DNA of 64,000 nucleotides from Chrysemys picta bellii (Eukaryota; Chordata; Testudines; Emydidae), in contig NC_088791.1 in the NCBI RefSeq assembly GCF_011386835.1, positions 11,966,998-12,030,997 of the forward strand. The letters run 5' to 3'. Positions 23,501 through 34,788 of the stretch are shown here, piece by piece; the stretch's first letter is position 1, and every line of letters begins with the position of its first letter. The position numbers and the translations under genes are program-made. Under the pieces are notes generated by a model that searched no databases, was not told the DNA's origin, and saw nothing but the letters and a program-made list of their open reading frames with translations.

Positions 23501-23690
23501 CCTTAGCCTTTCTGATTTTGTCCCTACATGTGTGCACTATTATTTTATATTCATCCGTAGCAATTTGTCCAACTTTCCACTTTTTGTAGACTTCCTTTTT
23601 GATTTTCAGGGTATTAAAGAGTTCCTAACGGAGCCATATTGGCCTCTTACTAGTCTACTGTTCTTCAAAATTGTTTTCTTCTTCTTTTTT

Positions 23691-24606
23691 TTTTTTTGGT
23701 CCAAATATTGTGAAATGTGACGCGCACTTGCTAAATGAGTCATTTGATGTGAATATACATTTTTTGTCAAAAAAAGAGTTTTGGATGAAAAATGTCACCC
23801 TCCCCCTATTTCTAGTAGCAACCACAGTGTGCTAGGCACATTTTAAATACTTTTGTCGCATTTGTTGAAGCTGCATAGATTTCAAGTGGTCGAGGTCACT
23901 TTTAAGAGACTACCCGGGGGCTTGTCTTTAGAATTAGGTCTGCAACCCCGGGTCAAACAAAACTGGAGTTAATTTAAGGCAGGGTGTTGAGACAAAGGGG
24001 GGACCCATTACAGGGGGTCCTTAGCACAGTTCTCTTTGTACCTACTTTTTCTTTATTCAGATACCAGGGAAGTAATGTAAGGCAGAGTCTTAACATTCCC
24101 ATATTTTGTCTCATTAGAGTCAAATAGATCCAGTTTCAGAAATGAATCCTGTAAATCCCTCCATTGACTCGAAATTAAATGGGCCGGCTATCATTTTTTT
24201 TTACCATTTGACATAGTGACAGCGTAGGCGGCTATTATTTATTAATTTTATTATTCAGTGCCTGTGTGACTGAAGACACGTTCAGAATGGCTGACCTCAC
24301 TGCAGAGCCAGGGTCCAGGAAATCCTTTGAATCACCCGGAGAATCAAGTGCCAGGAAATGCAACCGAAAATAGAAAAATCATTTGGAAACCGATAACTTT
24401 CTGAATCGAGCCATTAGGTTATAAAGAGCTAGAGCCGTAGCTGGTCTTAATCAACATAGCCCCACTGACTTCCGTGGAATGACACTGATTTACCCTCGGT
24501 GAGGACGTGGCCCCAAATCTCCACAGGAATAGAGGAAAAAATATAATGTGCTTAAATATGATAACCAGTGTCATTCAAAGGGAAACTCCAGTGTAATGTC
24601 TAATAT
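23691..24606. other. No recognisable gene or repeat
   Basis: Nothing supportable beyond short homopolymers (T run near 23680). Confidence 0.4.
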
Positions 24607-24919
24607 CCGGGGTGGCCAACCTGAGCCTGAGAAGGAGCCAGAATTTACCAATGTACATTGCCAAAGAGCCACAGTAATACGTCAGCAGCCCCCCAGCAGC
24701 TCCCCGCCCCCTCACTCCCCGCCCCTCCAGATCAGCTGTTTCGTGGCGTGCAGGAGGCTCTGGGGAGGAGAGCGAGGGCACGGCAGGCTCAGGGGAGAGG
24801 CCGGGAAGGGGTGGAGTGGGGGCAGGGCCTGTGGCAGAGCCAAGGGTTGAGCAGAGAGCAGCCCCGGCACATTGGAAACTTCTGAAGAGTTTCTGGAGCC
24901 ACAGGTTGGCCACCCCTGG
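24607..24919. mobile_element. hAT-type non-autonomous element (313 bp)
   Basis: Left terminus ccggggtggccaacctgagc; right terminus ccacaggttggccacccctgg. Flanks tctaatat (24599-24606) and tataatat (24920-24927) match at 7 of 8. The left subterminal part (gagccagaatttaccaatgt, then acattgccaaagagccacag) is the inverted counterpart of the right end of the element at 47424-47867. The two are therefore the same family in opposite orientations with different GC-rich centres. No transposase frame. Confidence 0.85.
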
Positions 24920-25015
24920 TATAATATAGTCTTATAACTATAGCTGGTTAAAAAGCAGAGTCAGTCCCTTTGGAAGGTTTAGGTACAAGAAGCAAATGCT
25001 GCTAAGAGAATAGAT

Positions 25016-25275
25016 CAGGGATCGGCGACCTATGTTCGGCCGATCGCAGCTGGCCGCGGTTCGCCGTCCCAGACCAATGGGGGCTGAGGGAAGCGCCGTG
25101 GGCTGAGGGATGTGCTGGCCACCGCTTCCCGCAGCCCCCATTGGCCTGGAATGGCGAACCGCGGCCAGTGGGAGCTGTGATCGGCCGAACCTGCGGACGC
25201 TGCAGGTGAACAAATTGTCCCAGGCCGCCAGTGGATTTCCCTGACGGGTCGTGTGCCAAAGGTTGCTGATCCCTG
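25016..25275. mobile_element. hAT-type non-autonomous element (260 bp)
   Basis: Left terminus cagggatcggcgacct and right terminus aggttgctgatccctg are inverted repeats with two mismatches. The 8-bp target duplication gaatagat is exact at 25008-25015 and 25276-25283. The centre is a large CpG-rich imperfect palindrome (gcggttcgcc ... ggcgaaccgcggcc). Non-coding; a hAT transposase in trans is inferred from the 8-bp duplication and CAGGG ends. Confidence 0.92.
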
Positions 25276-25283
25276 GAATAGAT

Positions 25284-25699
25284 CCATGTCAGACTACTGT
25301 TCACCTCCATGTTAGCCTCAATCCTGCAAGGTACTCAGTGGCTCTTGAGAAACGCTATCAGCCTATTGAAATCAATAGGAACTGAGGACTTCTCAGGTAA
25401 TGTTCAATGGCTCACAGGATCAGACCCATAGACATTCCGTCCTCCCCCACATTAAATATCATGGCAATCAGAGATGCAAAAACGCCTATAGCTCTAGGTC
25501 GCCTACTCTGCATGCAGAAATCCCATTGATTTCAGGGCTGTAGCACTGCTGTGGGATTGGAGCCCCCAATCAAGTCACCTGCTAAGCGCAGCATTGGCCT
25601 CTCTTACATATTTTCACGCTCTTCTCTTGCTCAGTTTTAAATGACCCAAGGGTTGGAGTTTCTACCACCTCTAGAGAAGTTATTTAATAGTTTCACAAG
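25284..25699. other. No recognisable gene or repeat
   Basis: Nothing supportable. Confidence 0.4.
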
Positions 25700-26085
25700 T
25701 TTCGCCATTAGGTACAAGGTTGGTTGATAATTTTCCACCGAAAATATTTTTGGTGGAAAATAGCATTTTTTCCTAATCAAAAATTTGGGTCTAAAGTGTT
25801 TCGGTTTTACATTTTTCCTCCACTTTTCTCACCCATTCCCCACTTTTTCCTAGTGGCAAATTTTGTCACTGGAAAAGAGGAGAAAAAGGAATGTATGTAT
25901 GTGTGTGTAGAACAGACATGTGGGTGGAGAACAGAAATTAAAAATTTTTGCTTTCTGAAAACAAAAAATGTTTTGGTTTCGGTTTCATTTCCGTGAAAAA
26001 CAAACAAACAAACAAATGGAATGGGAAATAAAAAAAAAGTTTTCAATATTTCCCACAAAAAACATTTTAAAATCAGCTCTACTAA
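25700..26085. mobile_element. AT-rich foldback-like element
   Basis: Contains ttggttgataattttccaccgaaaatatttttggtggaaaa (left) and gttttcaatatttcccacaaaaaacattttaaaatcagctct (right), inverted in texture, with an internal ccaccgaaaatatttttggtgg hairpin. It ends in 'cagctct' as do related copies. No coding potential. Confidence 0.5.
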
Positions 26086-27477
26086 GATACTATGGTGATG
26101 GGCGCTGTACAGACCCACAGACGGACTGACAGATTGACTGACCCCTTCTTTCACCCTTCAGGGAAGAGGAGAGGATCTCTGGTATCATTCACATGAAGCT
26201 GTCATGTTTTCACCAGATCTACGTAAAATATGGTGGTTTCACTTCCCCTGTGGTTTATGCAAACTTTGCCCTTGATTTTAGTTTCTTCTCACTTGTAAGC
26301 CCCCAAAGTTTCGCTTTGAGTTTTACGTTCAGCAAAACTCAAAATCCCTAAGTGAACTGCGTTCGGAACGGTCTGAGAAGTCGCATGGTTTCGATGCAAA
26401 GTCATAACTCAGCGCCAGGTTTTCTTAGAAGTTGCGTGAACCTTAGCGAGCCATAAATCAGACTGATCTCCATTTCATAATTATAACCCAGGCTATGGGG
26501 AAGTGAAAATCATATGGCATCTGGTTTCATTGTGAACAATTTGCACAGCCCTTGTTTTGACACAGTGATATAACACCCTGTGATTGTAACTGAAAGGAGA
26601 TTCTGTTTTCTCTGTACTACACCTTTAAATGTAGATACTTCCTACCTGCTGCAGGGGGGAGCTGGGAGGCAGCTGCCATTTTGTGTTTCATTTCAGATGC
26701 AGAATGTTTCGGAGCGACTCTCTGTATGCTCTCACTCACATGGAGATTTTATACTTCTCATTTACTTGATCTGAAGTAAAAGTTAGCTAGGCTTGGAAAC
26801 ACCTAGTTTGCCCACTGTGCATGTGGGAAACATAACATAGCCCGTGACATATAAAGGCACGTTGGGAAGTCAGGTAAACAGAGGATAAACATGTTCACGT
26901 AAAATAGTCTGATTGCTTCCCTGAGAAACTTAGTCCTTCTCTGCTACTTGCTGCTAAGTGCTTCGATGGGGCGTTTCTCATAATCCTCTTGTGAGACTTA
27001 GGTAAATCCTGAACCAAATGCGGTAACCCTGTAACTTGTTTGGTAAACATCACAATGCGCTGGCTGAAATATCATCTTCATCTTTCGTTTCCACTTTAGC
27101 TGTCGCTTCTGATTAATTTCATCTTGACTGAACAGTCTGGTTGGTGGTAAAAGAATAAGCACATGTGAGGATGGGTGGTGTTTACTTATTGTTTTAGAGA
27201 GCTCGACGGTGCGCAAAGCCCTTCGCAGAGACACCTCTACCAGCTGCCCTACACCATAATGTGCCCCTTCCCTTGCAGAGTGGGGGTGGGGTTAGACCAC
27301 AGAATGGGCGTAGGGTTAGAGGGACAGGTTGGCAGGGAGATGCTGCAGTTTCCAACGAAACCACTTCCCTAAATGTTAAACATAACACACGTGAGGGTAA
27401 CAGTGCGGAAGGTTACTCAACTTAGCCATGTATGCATCACTGGGGACATCAAATAGCCTTTATGTCTATTATTAATT
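26086..27477. other. No recognisable gene or repeat
   Basis: No supported gene. Short frames on both strands lack domains. Confidence 0.4.
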
Positions 27478-27742
27478 ATTATTATTATTATTTGTATAAT
27501 GGTGTAGTTTAGAGCCAATCAAGATCAGGACCCCATTGTGCTAGGCACTGGGCAAACGCAGAGCAAGAGACAGTCCCTGCCCCAAAGAGATTACAGTTTA
27601 AATAAGACACACAAAGGGAAAAAGAGAGAGAGAGAGAGAGAGGATGTGACTTGCCCAAGGTCATTGAGCAGGTAAGTGACAGAACCAGCATAAGAACTCA
27701 GATTTCCTGACACCAACACCCAGACCACACTGGCTCCTTTCT
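27478..27742 (-). mobile_element. MIR/CORE-type SINE, with (AG)n insertion
   Basis: The minus-strand reading contains the core words 'gtcacttacctgctcaatgacc' and 'cttgggcaagtcacatcc', the conserved MIR core. It then continues to 'gtgcctagcacaatggggtcctgatc' near the tail. A run of about ten AG dinucleotides (27623-27642) sits inside. It is old and diverged. Confidence 0.6.
27623..27642 (+). repeat. (AG)n microsatellite
   Basis: Ten uninterrupted AG units inside the MIR-like element. Confidence 0.95.
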
Positions 27743-28884
27743 TAGCATTCCCTTGTATCATGGGTGGTACATTTTCTTTGTAACGCCTTCTTGGATTAGT
27801 TTTTGCTCTGTTAAGCTTTTTGTAAAATATGTTCTAATGCAGGCTTCGGGCTGAATGAATACAAGTGCATTTCACATTTAGTATTTTATTGTCACATTTT
27901 TCACTGTTCTGTGTTTTATCACTCTTTAGATCTTTCTCTTACACTTTTTGGCTCTTTTACTCCCTGTCTGATAGGTGGTCATCTGTCTCACTTCAACCCT
28001 GTATATATTCTGGCAAATCTGCGCCTCTGTAAAAGTCTGATCCTTGATAAGACAGTTGATGTCTTAGTTTTTAATCATGTGTAAATTTCAAAATGGACTT
28101 TTTACAAGACAACTTTATACCAACAACTGCCTTGTTCCCAAGCCCATTGGAATCAATGGAAAGATTCCAATTCATTAGATTCCTCTTGGTATTAAGATTT
28201 TTAAAAATAACTCCCCAAAGTGATCAAAGCTCTTTCTAGAGCGAGTCCTCTGGAGCTCAGATTAATACTGCTAAGAAAATGGTTAATGATTAAAAGGCAA
28301 ATTGTACATTAGGAGAACTGAGTAATGCCAGTGGCCTCAGACTGCACTACAATGTTGAATTGCCTGCATAAACTGTTATTTTTATTTTTATAATTCCAGT
28401 CAAACAAAGAACAATGGAAGGCATTGTAACAGAAAGGTGCCGAACATGTCCCCCTCTTGCAGAAATATATGCAGTAGCCTTTGTGCCTCTTATCTAGCTC
28501 TGGGAGAACGATTTGAAAACATCTCGCACAGAACTGGCTATTTGAGCGTTAGGAGTATTGATACATATGGGGCAAAGGCCTCAACTGTGTCTTTACTGAG
28601 CACAGCGGGCAGCTTGCCCATCTGAAGGGAGTGAAACTGTCCTTATCAGCAATGAGCTTTAGAGTGGCTTTATTGAGTCCAGAAAGATGTGGCTCCATCT
28701 CACGGGGGCAACGCTTCAAGCAGCCTCAGAACCTCGGAATGGATGAAGTTCAAAGCTGTGCAGAGGGACGGAGCCTGGCACAGAGACTTTTGCTCGTCTT
28801 TAGCCCCTTAGGGCCTCACGTGGCACCTTGGCCTTGTGCTTGCCTTCTGCACAGCACTGAATCTCCTTCGACGTGAGAGTTTGG
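27743..28884. other. No recognisable gene or repeat
   Basis: No gene supported. Frames at 28437-28876 show no domain. Confidence 0.4.
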
Positions 28885-29036
28885 GGTAAAATGGACCCGC
28901 ACGGATGACTGGATGATCTTCTAAAAGATCTGCTGTAGGAACTATTTGGGGGAAGTTCTCTGGCCTGTGTTATGCAGGAGGTCAGACTAGATGATCACCA
29001 TGGTCCCTTCTGACCTTGGAATCTATGAATCTATGA
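28885..29036 (+). mobile_element. CR1 LINE 3' tail (older subfamily)
   Basis: Contains gcctgtgttatgcaggaggtcagactagatgatcaccatggtcccttctgacc and ends aatctatgaatctatgatg. This is the 3' terminus of an older CR1 subfamily and matches the split copy at 45812-47917. Non-coding. Confidence 0.85.
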
Positions 29037-29393
29037 TGCATTCGTTACGTCCCACTTGGGCACTGTTCCCCTGGAAGCGGTGAAATTGCCTTGGTTCTGA
29101 TCCGTGCATTGACTGTAGAATGAAGACCACTTCTTGTGATCTCCTTTACGTATTGCACTGTGTCTCTGTTGTTCCATCCCTCCTGTCAGGGATCAGGGCC
29201 TGCAGCAGAGCTGGTCTCCAGGCTTCCCAATGAGCGCAACTGGCTTGTAATAGGTTGCCTGATTGGCTACACTGCCTCGTTGGCAGACTGGCTCTTAAGC
29301 CCAGGAGAAGCAGCAGCCGCAGTTCAGCGGCTGCTCAAAGTGTTTGCTCATGGCTGTGGTAGCTGCTGTGTCTGCTTGTTCCCTCACCATACA
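29037..29393. other. No recognisable gene
   Basis: A 202-codon plus-strand frame starts at 29136 and runs into the GC-rich element at 29394. It has no domain and crosses a repeat boundary, so I do not call it. Confidence 0.4.
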
Positions 29394-30017
29394 CAGGGCT
29401 GGATTAATGCAGGGGCTTTAGCTCAGGGCCCTGGGCTAAGGGGGGCCCTGGCGCAGCAGGGTTCAGGCAGGCTGCCTGCATGTCGTGCCCCCACGCCACT
29501 CCCGGAAGCGGCCGGCTGCTGCCACATCTCTACGGCCCCCTGGCTGGGGGGAGGGGGAGGCAGCTTTGCGCACTGCCCCCACCCCCAGCACTGTCCCTGC
29601 AGCTCCCAACCAGCCAATGGGAGCTGCGGGGGCGGTGCTTGCAGGTGCGGGCAGCTCACAGAGACACGCTGTCCCTCTCCCCCCAGGAACGCGCATAGAA
29701 TCATAGAATATCAGGGTTGGAAGGGACCTCAGGAGGTCATCTAGTCCAGCCCCCTGCTCAAAGCAGGACCAATCTCCACACACATTTTTGCCCCAGAGCC
29801 CTAAATGGCCCCCTCAAGGATTGAACTCACAATGCTGGGTTTAGCAGGCCAATGCTCAAACCACTGAGTTATCCCTAAAAGGCAAGTTTAGTATAGCGTT
29901 AATAGCCTTGATGCCATAATTGTGATTGTTTTGTTTTAAATTAGGAAAAAGACTTGTATACAGGGGCCCCCCAAAATGTAATAGCCCCGGGCCCACAGGA
30001 GAGTTAATCTGGCCCTG
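29394..30017. mobile_element. hAT-type element containing a nested SINE
   Basis: Left end cagggctggattaatgcagg; right end gagttaatctggccctg, inverted partners (12 of the first 14). Flanks accataca (29386-29393) / accctgca (30018-30025) match 6 of 8. The interior is GC-rich (29400-29690), then the SINE at 29694-29876, then AT-rich. The SINE must be younger than this element. Confidence 0.6.
29694..29876 (-). mobile_element. tRNA-derived SINE with CR1-like tail (tortoise Pol III SINE type)
   Basis: On the minus strand: tRNA-like head (ctcagtggtttgagcattgg, then the B-box-like gtgagttcaatcc), gggggccatttagggctc spacer, and a long CR1-like tail ending attctatgattctatg. The tail here is longer and closer to young CR1 (gttggaagggacctcaggagg) than in the copies at 9883 and 15373. 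It may be a different SINE subfamily or a later insertion. It sits inside a hAT-type element. Confidence 0.88.
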
Positions 30018-30464
30018 ACCCTGCACCTGCCTTGCCTCACTCCAGGTAACCCGGTTCCGACCTTCAGTGTTCTGATGCCTGACTCCAGCAGTGACCCTTG
30101 GCTCTGGCACCTGGGTTCCGATTCCTGGGTACCAGTTCCTGCTCTGACCATAGGCCTGGCCACCCATGTCCAAGTCACATGACATGCTGCCTCCCGCCAA
30201 AAATCCCCACCTATATTGAAAGAACATTCAGGCTGCAAAGTCAGGCACTCAAAAGGTACTAAGGGCGAGAATTGAGGCTGGCCGTGCGTACACCCCCTTT
30301 GTGCACACACCCCTTTGAGCGCATGCATTATGATACAGTCTGTACTGACATCACCCCATACTACTTTTTCCATCCCCACTGCACCCCAGCACCCTCCCTG
30401 TCTGGTCCTCCTCAGCTGCTGTGGGGATAAGCATGGGATGGATGGATAGATAGAAAGAAGAGCT
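30018..30464. other. No recognisable gene
   Basis: Nothing supportable beyond a short GATA-like run near 30441-30452. Confidence 0.4.
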
Positions 30465-31790
30465 GATTGGAAAATGGGGTTTTTTTTACGTATGGAAAAT
30501 TTTGACTTTTCACTGTTCTTGCGCCTCCTCCTGGCTGGATGTGGTATGGCAGGCTCTCATCCTCTGCAATTCCCTGCCCACAGTCACTCCGGCCGTCTGC
30601 TTGCTATAACTCAGCCCTTCAGCCAGCTCCCATTTAGCCCCACCCCTTCTGGGGTGACAGGGGGTCCCACCAAACAAGAGTCCAGTGACCACGTGCCAGG
30701 TCTTCGGCCGAAGTGTGGGCTTAATAGTCCTTGCAAGCCTTCTATCAGGGGGCTTTCGCGCAGGGCCAGTTCTGAGGGCGGTGGATCAGGGCAGTTGCCC
30801 TGGGGGCCAATATCCATACTGCTGTGCTGCTCGGCCTCTCCTTTTTTCTTTTTTTTGCTCAGGGAGAGGCGGGGGAATGTTTTTTTCCCCTAGATGGCAA
30901 AATGCCTACGGTCCTTCCTGCTCCCATGCCACTTTCCTCAGGGGCCAGTAGGGGAACTCAGCCTCCCACCCACACTCTGGGCTCCAGTCCAGGGTCCCTA
31001 CAGCAAGCAGTTAAGGTCTGTTTCTTCAGAGTCCTTGCTGCATCCCTGGACCACTTCCTACCTCAACCTGTGTCTGGACCCTTTTCCCCACTCGGTCCCT
31101 TCTCCTCCGCAGACTCTTTGCCCCTTCCCTGGCTCTGCAGAGTTCTTTCTGGCACTTATACCGAGTGATGCCTCCCGGAGCCTTCTCCCTGGAGGCCCAA
31201 CTCCTTGCCTCCTCTCCCCAGGCTCTTTCTCTGTGTGTGTGCCTGTCTCTTTCCTCCAGAAACCTGAACCCTGGGCTGCCTCTCTGTTGTCTGCCCTCTT
31301 GTCCAGGCTTACCACAGGAGCTTGTTCCACTCTGGACTTTTCCCAGTGTCTCTCCTGGCCAGCTGCCAAGGCTCCCTTCTCTGGACAGGAGTCCAGAGCC
31401 TAGCCTGGCCTGCTGCCTCCCATCTACTGTCCTGGAGTCCTCTCCTTAATTAGTCACCCTGCTCCTCTCAGTTGGGACTCGTCCTTCATTCAGGCACCCA
31501 GCTCCTCCCCTGCTAGGCCTAATTCTAAATCGGGCCTGCCCCCCCCCCCCCTCCACTCATTGCTCTCTGGCTTCAGTTAACTCTTTCTCTGCCAGTGTGG
31601 GATGTATACCACATCATGCCTCGAGAAAAACGGAAAATATTTTGGGTTTCGGCGGAAAATGTTTCCGTTTTCCATTGAAAAGTTTTGAGGAAAGTGAACA
31701 CTTTCCATGACAATCGTTGTTGAATTGAAAACCCAATTTTCCATCTGGAGAAATTTCAATGAAAAATGTGTGACCAGCTCTGATAGACAG
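30465..31790. mobile_element. AT-rich foldback-like element split by a CT-rich insertion
   Basis: Left piece 30465-30515 (agagctgattggaaaatgg ... ttttgacttttca) and right piece 31620-31785 (gagaaaaacggaaaat ... gaaaaatgtgtgaccagctct) look like the two ends of one AT-rich element with 'agagctg' / 'cagctct' termini. Between them, about 30516-31615 is CT-rich, LTR-like and unrelated in composition. This is best read as a younger insertion. The long Pro/Ser/Leu frames of the insert are chance. Confidence 0.5.
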
Positions 31791-33177
31791 ATAGATCGAT
31801 GCGGCAGCATAGAGTATCATTTTGATTGGACCTGTTTGCTCATTTTGTTTTAATGAAAGGGTGGTGAGAGTAGGTTTGCTGACACGGGTTAGTGTCTGTG
31901 CATCTCTAAGCGGTTCTGACTTTTAAGGAGGGATATGAATGAAGACAAGTTGGGTGCATGGTGTGCTGGGGTGGGGGATGCTAGCTTTGGGGGTATCATG
32001 GGCGAAGAAGGCATGAAGATGGCGGGGGTGGGAGGAGATTATGAAGCGCCACCAGGGGTGGGAAGTGGTAAGAAAGGAAAGCAGTGTTATAGCCAGGGAG
32101 GAGTCATGCATTGGCTTCAAGGACAGGACGAGAAGCTTGAACTTGATACAGAAAGCAAGGGGAAGCCAAGACGGTGCTGTGCTCAGAAGAAAATGGATTT
32201 TAGCGGCCATGTTATGGCTAGAGAGGAGCGAGATGGGATTTGAGGGGGCAAAGAGGCGGTGATTGAGGTATGGGTACTAAAAACCTGGGGAAGGGGCAAA
32301 TACATTAACCACGGAGATGGAGAGGAAGGTTTGGATTTTTCTATCTGTTTGGAAGAAAGAAAGAGCAGGATCCGGATGTGTGAGGACTCGGAGTGGGAGA
32401 TAGGGGACAAAGATGACACCAAGGATGTGAGCCAGGGGGAGGATACAGGTGTTGGCAAGAACGGTGGAGTAAGGAGGGAGAGGAACTGGTTTGGGAGGAA
32501 AGATGCAGAGCTCCTCAATGCTTCTCTCAGCACCTTCCTCTATCTTGTAGTCATCACTATTGCCTGTGACACTGCAGACCTATTGAAGAGGGAACCATGT
32601 TGCTTGGGCACAGTTCAGAGAACATCTCTTCTATTAAGCAGACACTTTTACTATCTGGTGTAGAGTCATCATTTTTATGTAATGGCTCTATAAAGCCCCA
32701 GGGGATGGAATTGAGATCTAAGTCATAAACACGAGACTTTGAGATTGGCATCTGATGTCATCATTGTGGTTAAAGATCATGAGATAAGACTTGCCAGACT
32801 GCAGAGTTTAAATCCTTGTCTCAAGGGAAGCAGGCGTGTATAGACGAGGTATGTGAGGCTTCATAACCATTGTAAAACAAGTCTGGAAAACACTCACAAA
32901 TACACTGTTGGGGACAATCCTGCACTAGCTGGGAAATGGGTTGGGTGAACTAATAATTCTTTCCTTTCTCTGATTTCCCTTCACTTAACTATCCAGAGAG
33001 CCACAATTTGATAAATCCACTGCACGTCTGTAAATATGTGAGAATCCCAGCTCCTGGAGCTGCGCTTTGTGCACTGTTCAGACGTTGTTTTTGCATCCTA
33101 CAATTTTAGGGTAATGGCCCATAGGCCTTAAATCTCTTCCAGTTTATCCCTGTAGGTAGATCATTGTCATGGCTACA
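31791..33177. repeat. Purine-rich repeat-like stretch (31930-32510), otherwise unannotated
   Basis: The purine-rich sequence 31930-32510 (for example gaacttgatacagaaagcaaggggaagcca and gatgacaccaaggatgtg) looks like an old interspersed repeat that I could not name. It keeps frames open on both strands. From 32530 to 33177 I see nothing. Confidence 0.35.
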
Positions 33178-33640
33178 GCTGGTTGGAAAAATTCTGATGA
33201 AACGCTTTGTTATTGGAATTCGCCGATTCATCTACATTGAAACGGTTTCGTGGAAAGAGTTCAATGTCAATGATGTTCAGAGGGAAGCCAGGCAGGCTTC
33301 AGACCCTGCCTCGCACTAGCTCACCTGCCAAGCTCCTCAGCTACCTGCCAGGCAGACTGACAGACAACCAAGAACCTGGAAGTCCAGGGAGCCCCAGCTC
33401 CCAGTCTTGCAGCTCTGGCCTGCAGGGCTTCCGCGGTTTGCAAGTCCAAGGCAACGTGCCACACAGACTGCCTTGGAATCAGAGACCCCCCAGGCTTCCA
33501 TGAGGGCTGCCCCAGCGCTGGGGCTCTACTCCTGTTCATGGAGATTTTAGGAATATTTAGGTTTTGTTCTGAATTGGTATGAAATCAAATTTTGAAATAT
33601 CAAAATCCTCCATGAGACGGAATGACCTTTCTCTGCCCAC
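33178..33640. mobile_element. AT-rich foldback-like element with GC-rich centre
   Basis: Starts ctacagctggttggaaaaattctgatgaaacg and ends ttgaaatatcaaaatcctcc. The family signature agctggttggaaaa is present at the left. The centre (33285-33535) is GC-rich and seems to be a separate insertion or a family-specific core. No coding sequence is supported. Confidence 0.45.
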
Positions 33641-33784
33641 CTATAGTCATGACAGTGGCTCCTTTTTTGGCTAGTTCACAAGAGGTGTAATGACTGCTGC
33701 TCTGTAAACATGTTTAATCTACTTAATAGATGTCTAAGTATCTGTCCCGCTGACTGGAGTGGCTCATGACTGTGAGTGCCTACC

Positions 33785-34788
33785 TCAGATTGGCAGACAC
33801 CCCAAACTGCTGGTAAGTTCTGTAATTAGATTTCACCAACCCAGTAACAGAGGTGAACTCTGATCACTATATCAGTCTGACCCTGGAGTCACAGACGGTC
33901 TCCCTAGACTCTCCTATCTTGTCACCCAGGCAAGCTGGACTTAGTGATAAATGGTCACTTACAGCAAAAATCACAAAATATTCAGGTTGCTTCCTGTTCC
34001 ATGAGACCAGCCACTTACCCCAGATCAATTTGTATCTTAGATCTCACGCAAACAACAATGCCTGTAGCCAATTCTGTAATAAACTAACGAAAGGTTTACT
34101 ATCTAGGAAAAATGAGAGTTATTTACAGGTTCAAGCAAGCAAGCATATAACACAAATGAGCCCCAGTCTAAATCCTCAGAGCGACAGAGTTGCAGTGATA
34201 GGTCAATTCAAAAGGTCTTTCAGGGCAAATCTAAGGATAACCCCTGGCTTCAATTGAGAGTCTCTAGTCCTGTGAGAGTTCAAACTGCAAAGAGATGATC
34301 ATTTTTCCTTGTGAGACATTTTAATATTGTCTTCCCTCAGAAATCAAGCCGAGAGCAACAGTTCCCATGCAAGTCCCTTCTTCGTGAAGGAGGGGAGGAA
34401 TGCACTTAACAAAGTCTTTGATCCTTGATCTCACGCAATGGCTCATTTGGATTTAATGAACAGGATTTAACATCTTTTTGATAGAGGCCATCATTTGCAT
34501 TACAAAAGGCTTTTCCCCTGTTTGATGAGTTACGTAGTCACAGAGGTTTACAGCGCAGATGCTTGTTGTCATTTTATAACATGGGGTAGAGTTGAGTGAG
34601 AACAACACATGCAGCATCCTACAAGCATTTTATAACACTAAACACATGCTTTGAACTTAACAGCCAAAGGCTGTTTTGATACTGCTAACACACAGGTAAG
34701 CAAGACTGGTTTCCAGCTATGCATTTATAAGTTTTCAGTGAGGCCTGGGGCCTTGGCATGAGCAGGCATCTGATCTGCCAGCGTCACA
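33785..34788 (-). mobile_element. Solo-LTR-like block, copy A
   Basis: Homologous along its length to 58168-59257: shared words are agatttcaccaa.ccagtaaca, ctatat.agt, tggagtcacagac, cacccag.caa.ct and gagagttatt, in the same order and orientation. Read on the minus strand it begins TGTGACGCTGGCAGATCAG, a normal TG start for an LTR. No internal coding region follows on either side, so it is a solo LTR or a fragment. The left edge is approximate. Confidence 0.6.

Larger units (their letters stand above)
19214..23690 (-). mobile_element. Old CR1-type LINE broken by four insertions
   Basis: Minus-strand LINE pieces are collinear: 19214-19620 (RT palm to thumb), 21325-21486 (RT fingers), 21970-22385 (N-terminal RT), 23141-23280 and 23501-23690 (linker between endonuclease and RT). 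Read in order they give one CR1-like ORF2. The gaps are filled by a GC-rich composite (19621-21324), two hAT-type elements (21487-21969, 23281-23500) and an LTR-like block (22386-23140). The hAT-type insertions have matching flanks, which supports the join. This copy is strongly decayed. Confidence 0.75.

Noticed and set aside
29136..29744. 202-codon plus-strand frame
   Set aside because: Runs from unannotated DNA into a GC-rich DNA element and a SINE; no recognisable motif.
31930..32530. Coding region in purine-rich DNA
   Set aside because: Open on both strands through purine bias; Glu/Gly/Lys-rich without motifs. Probably an old repeat.
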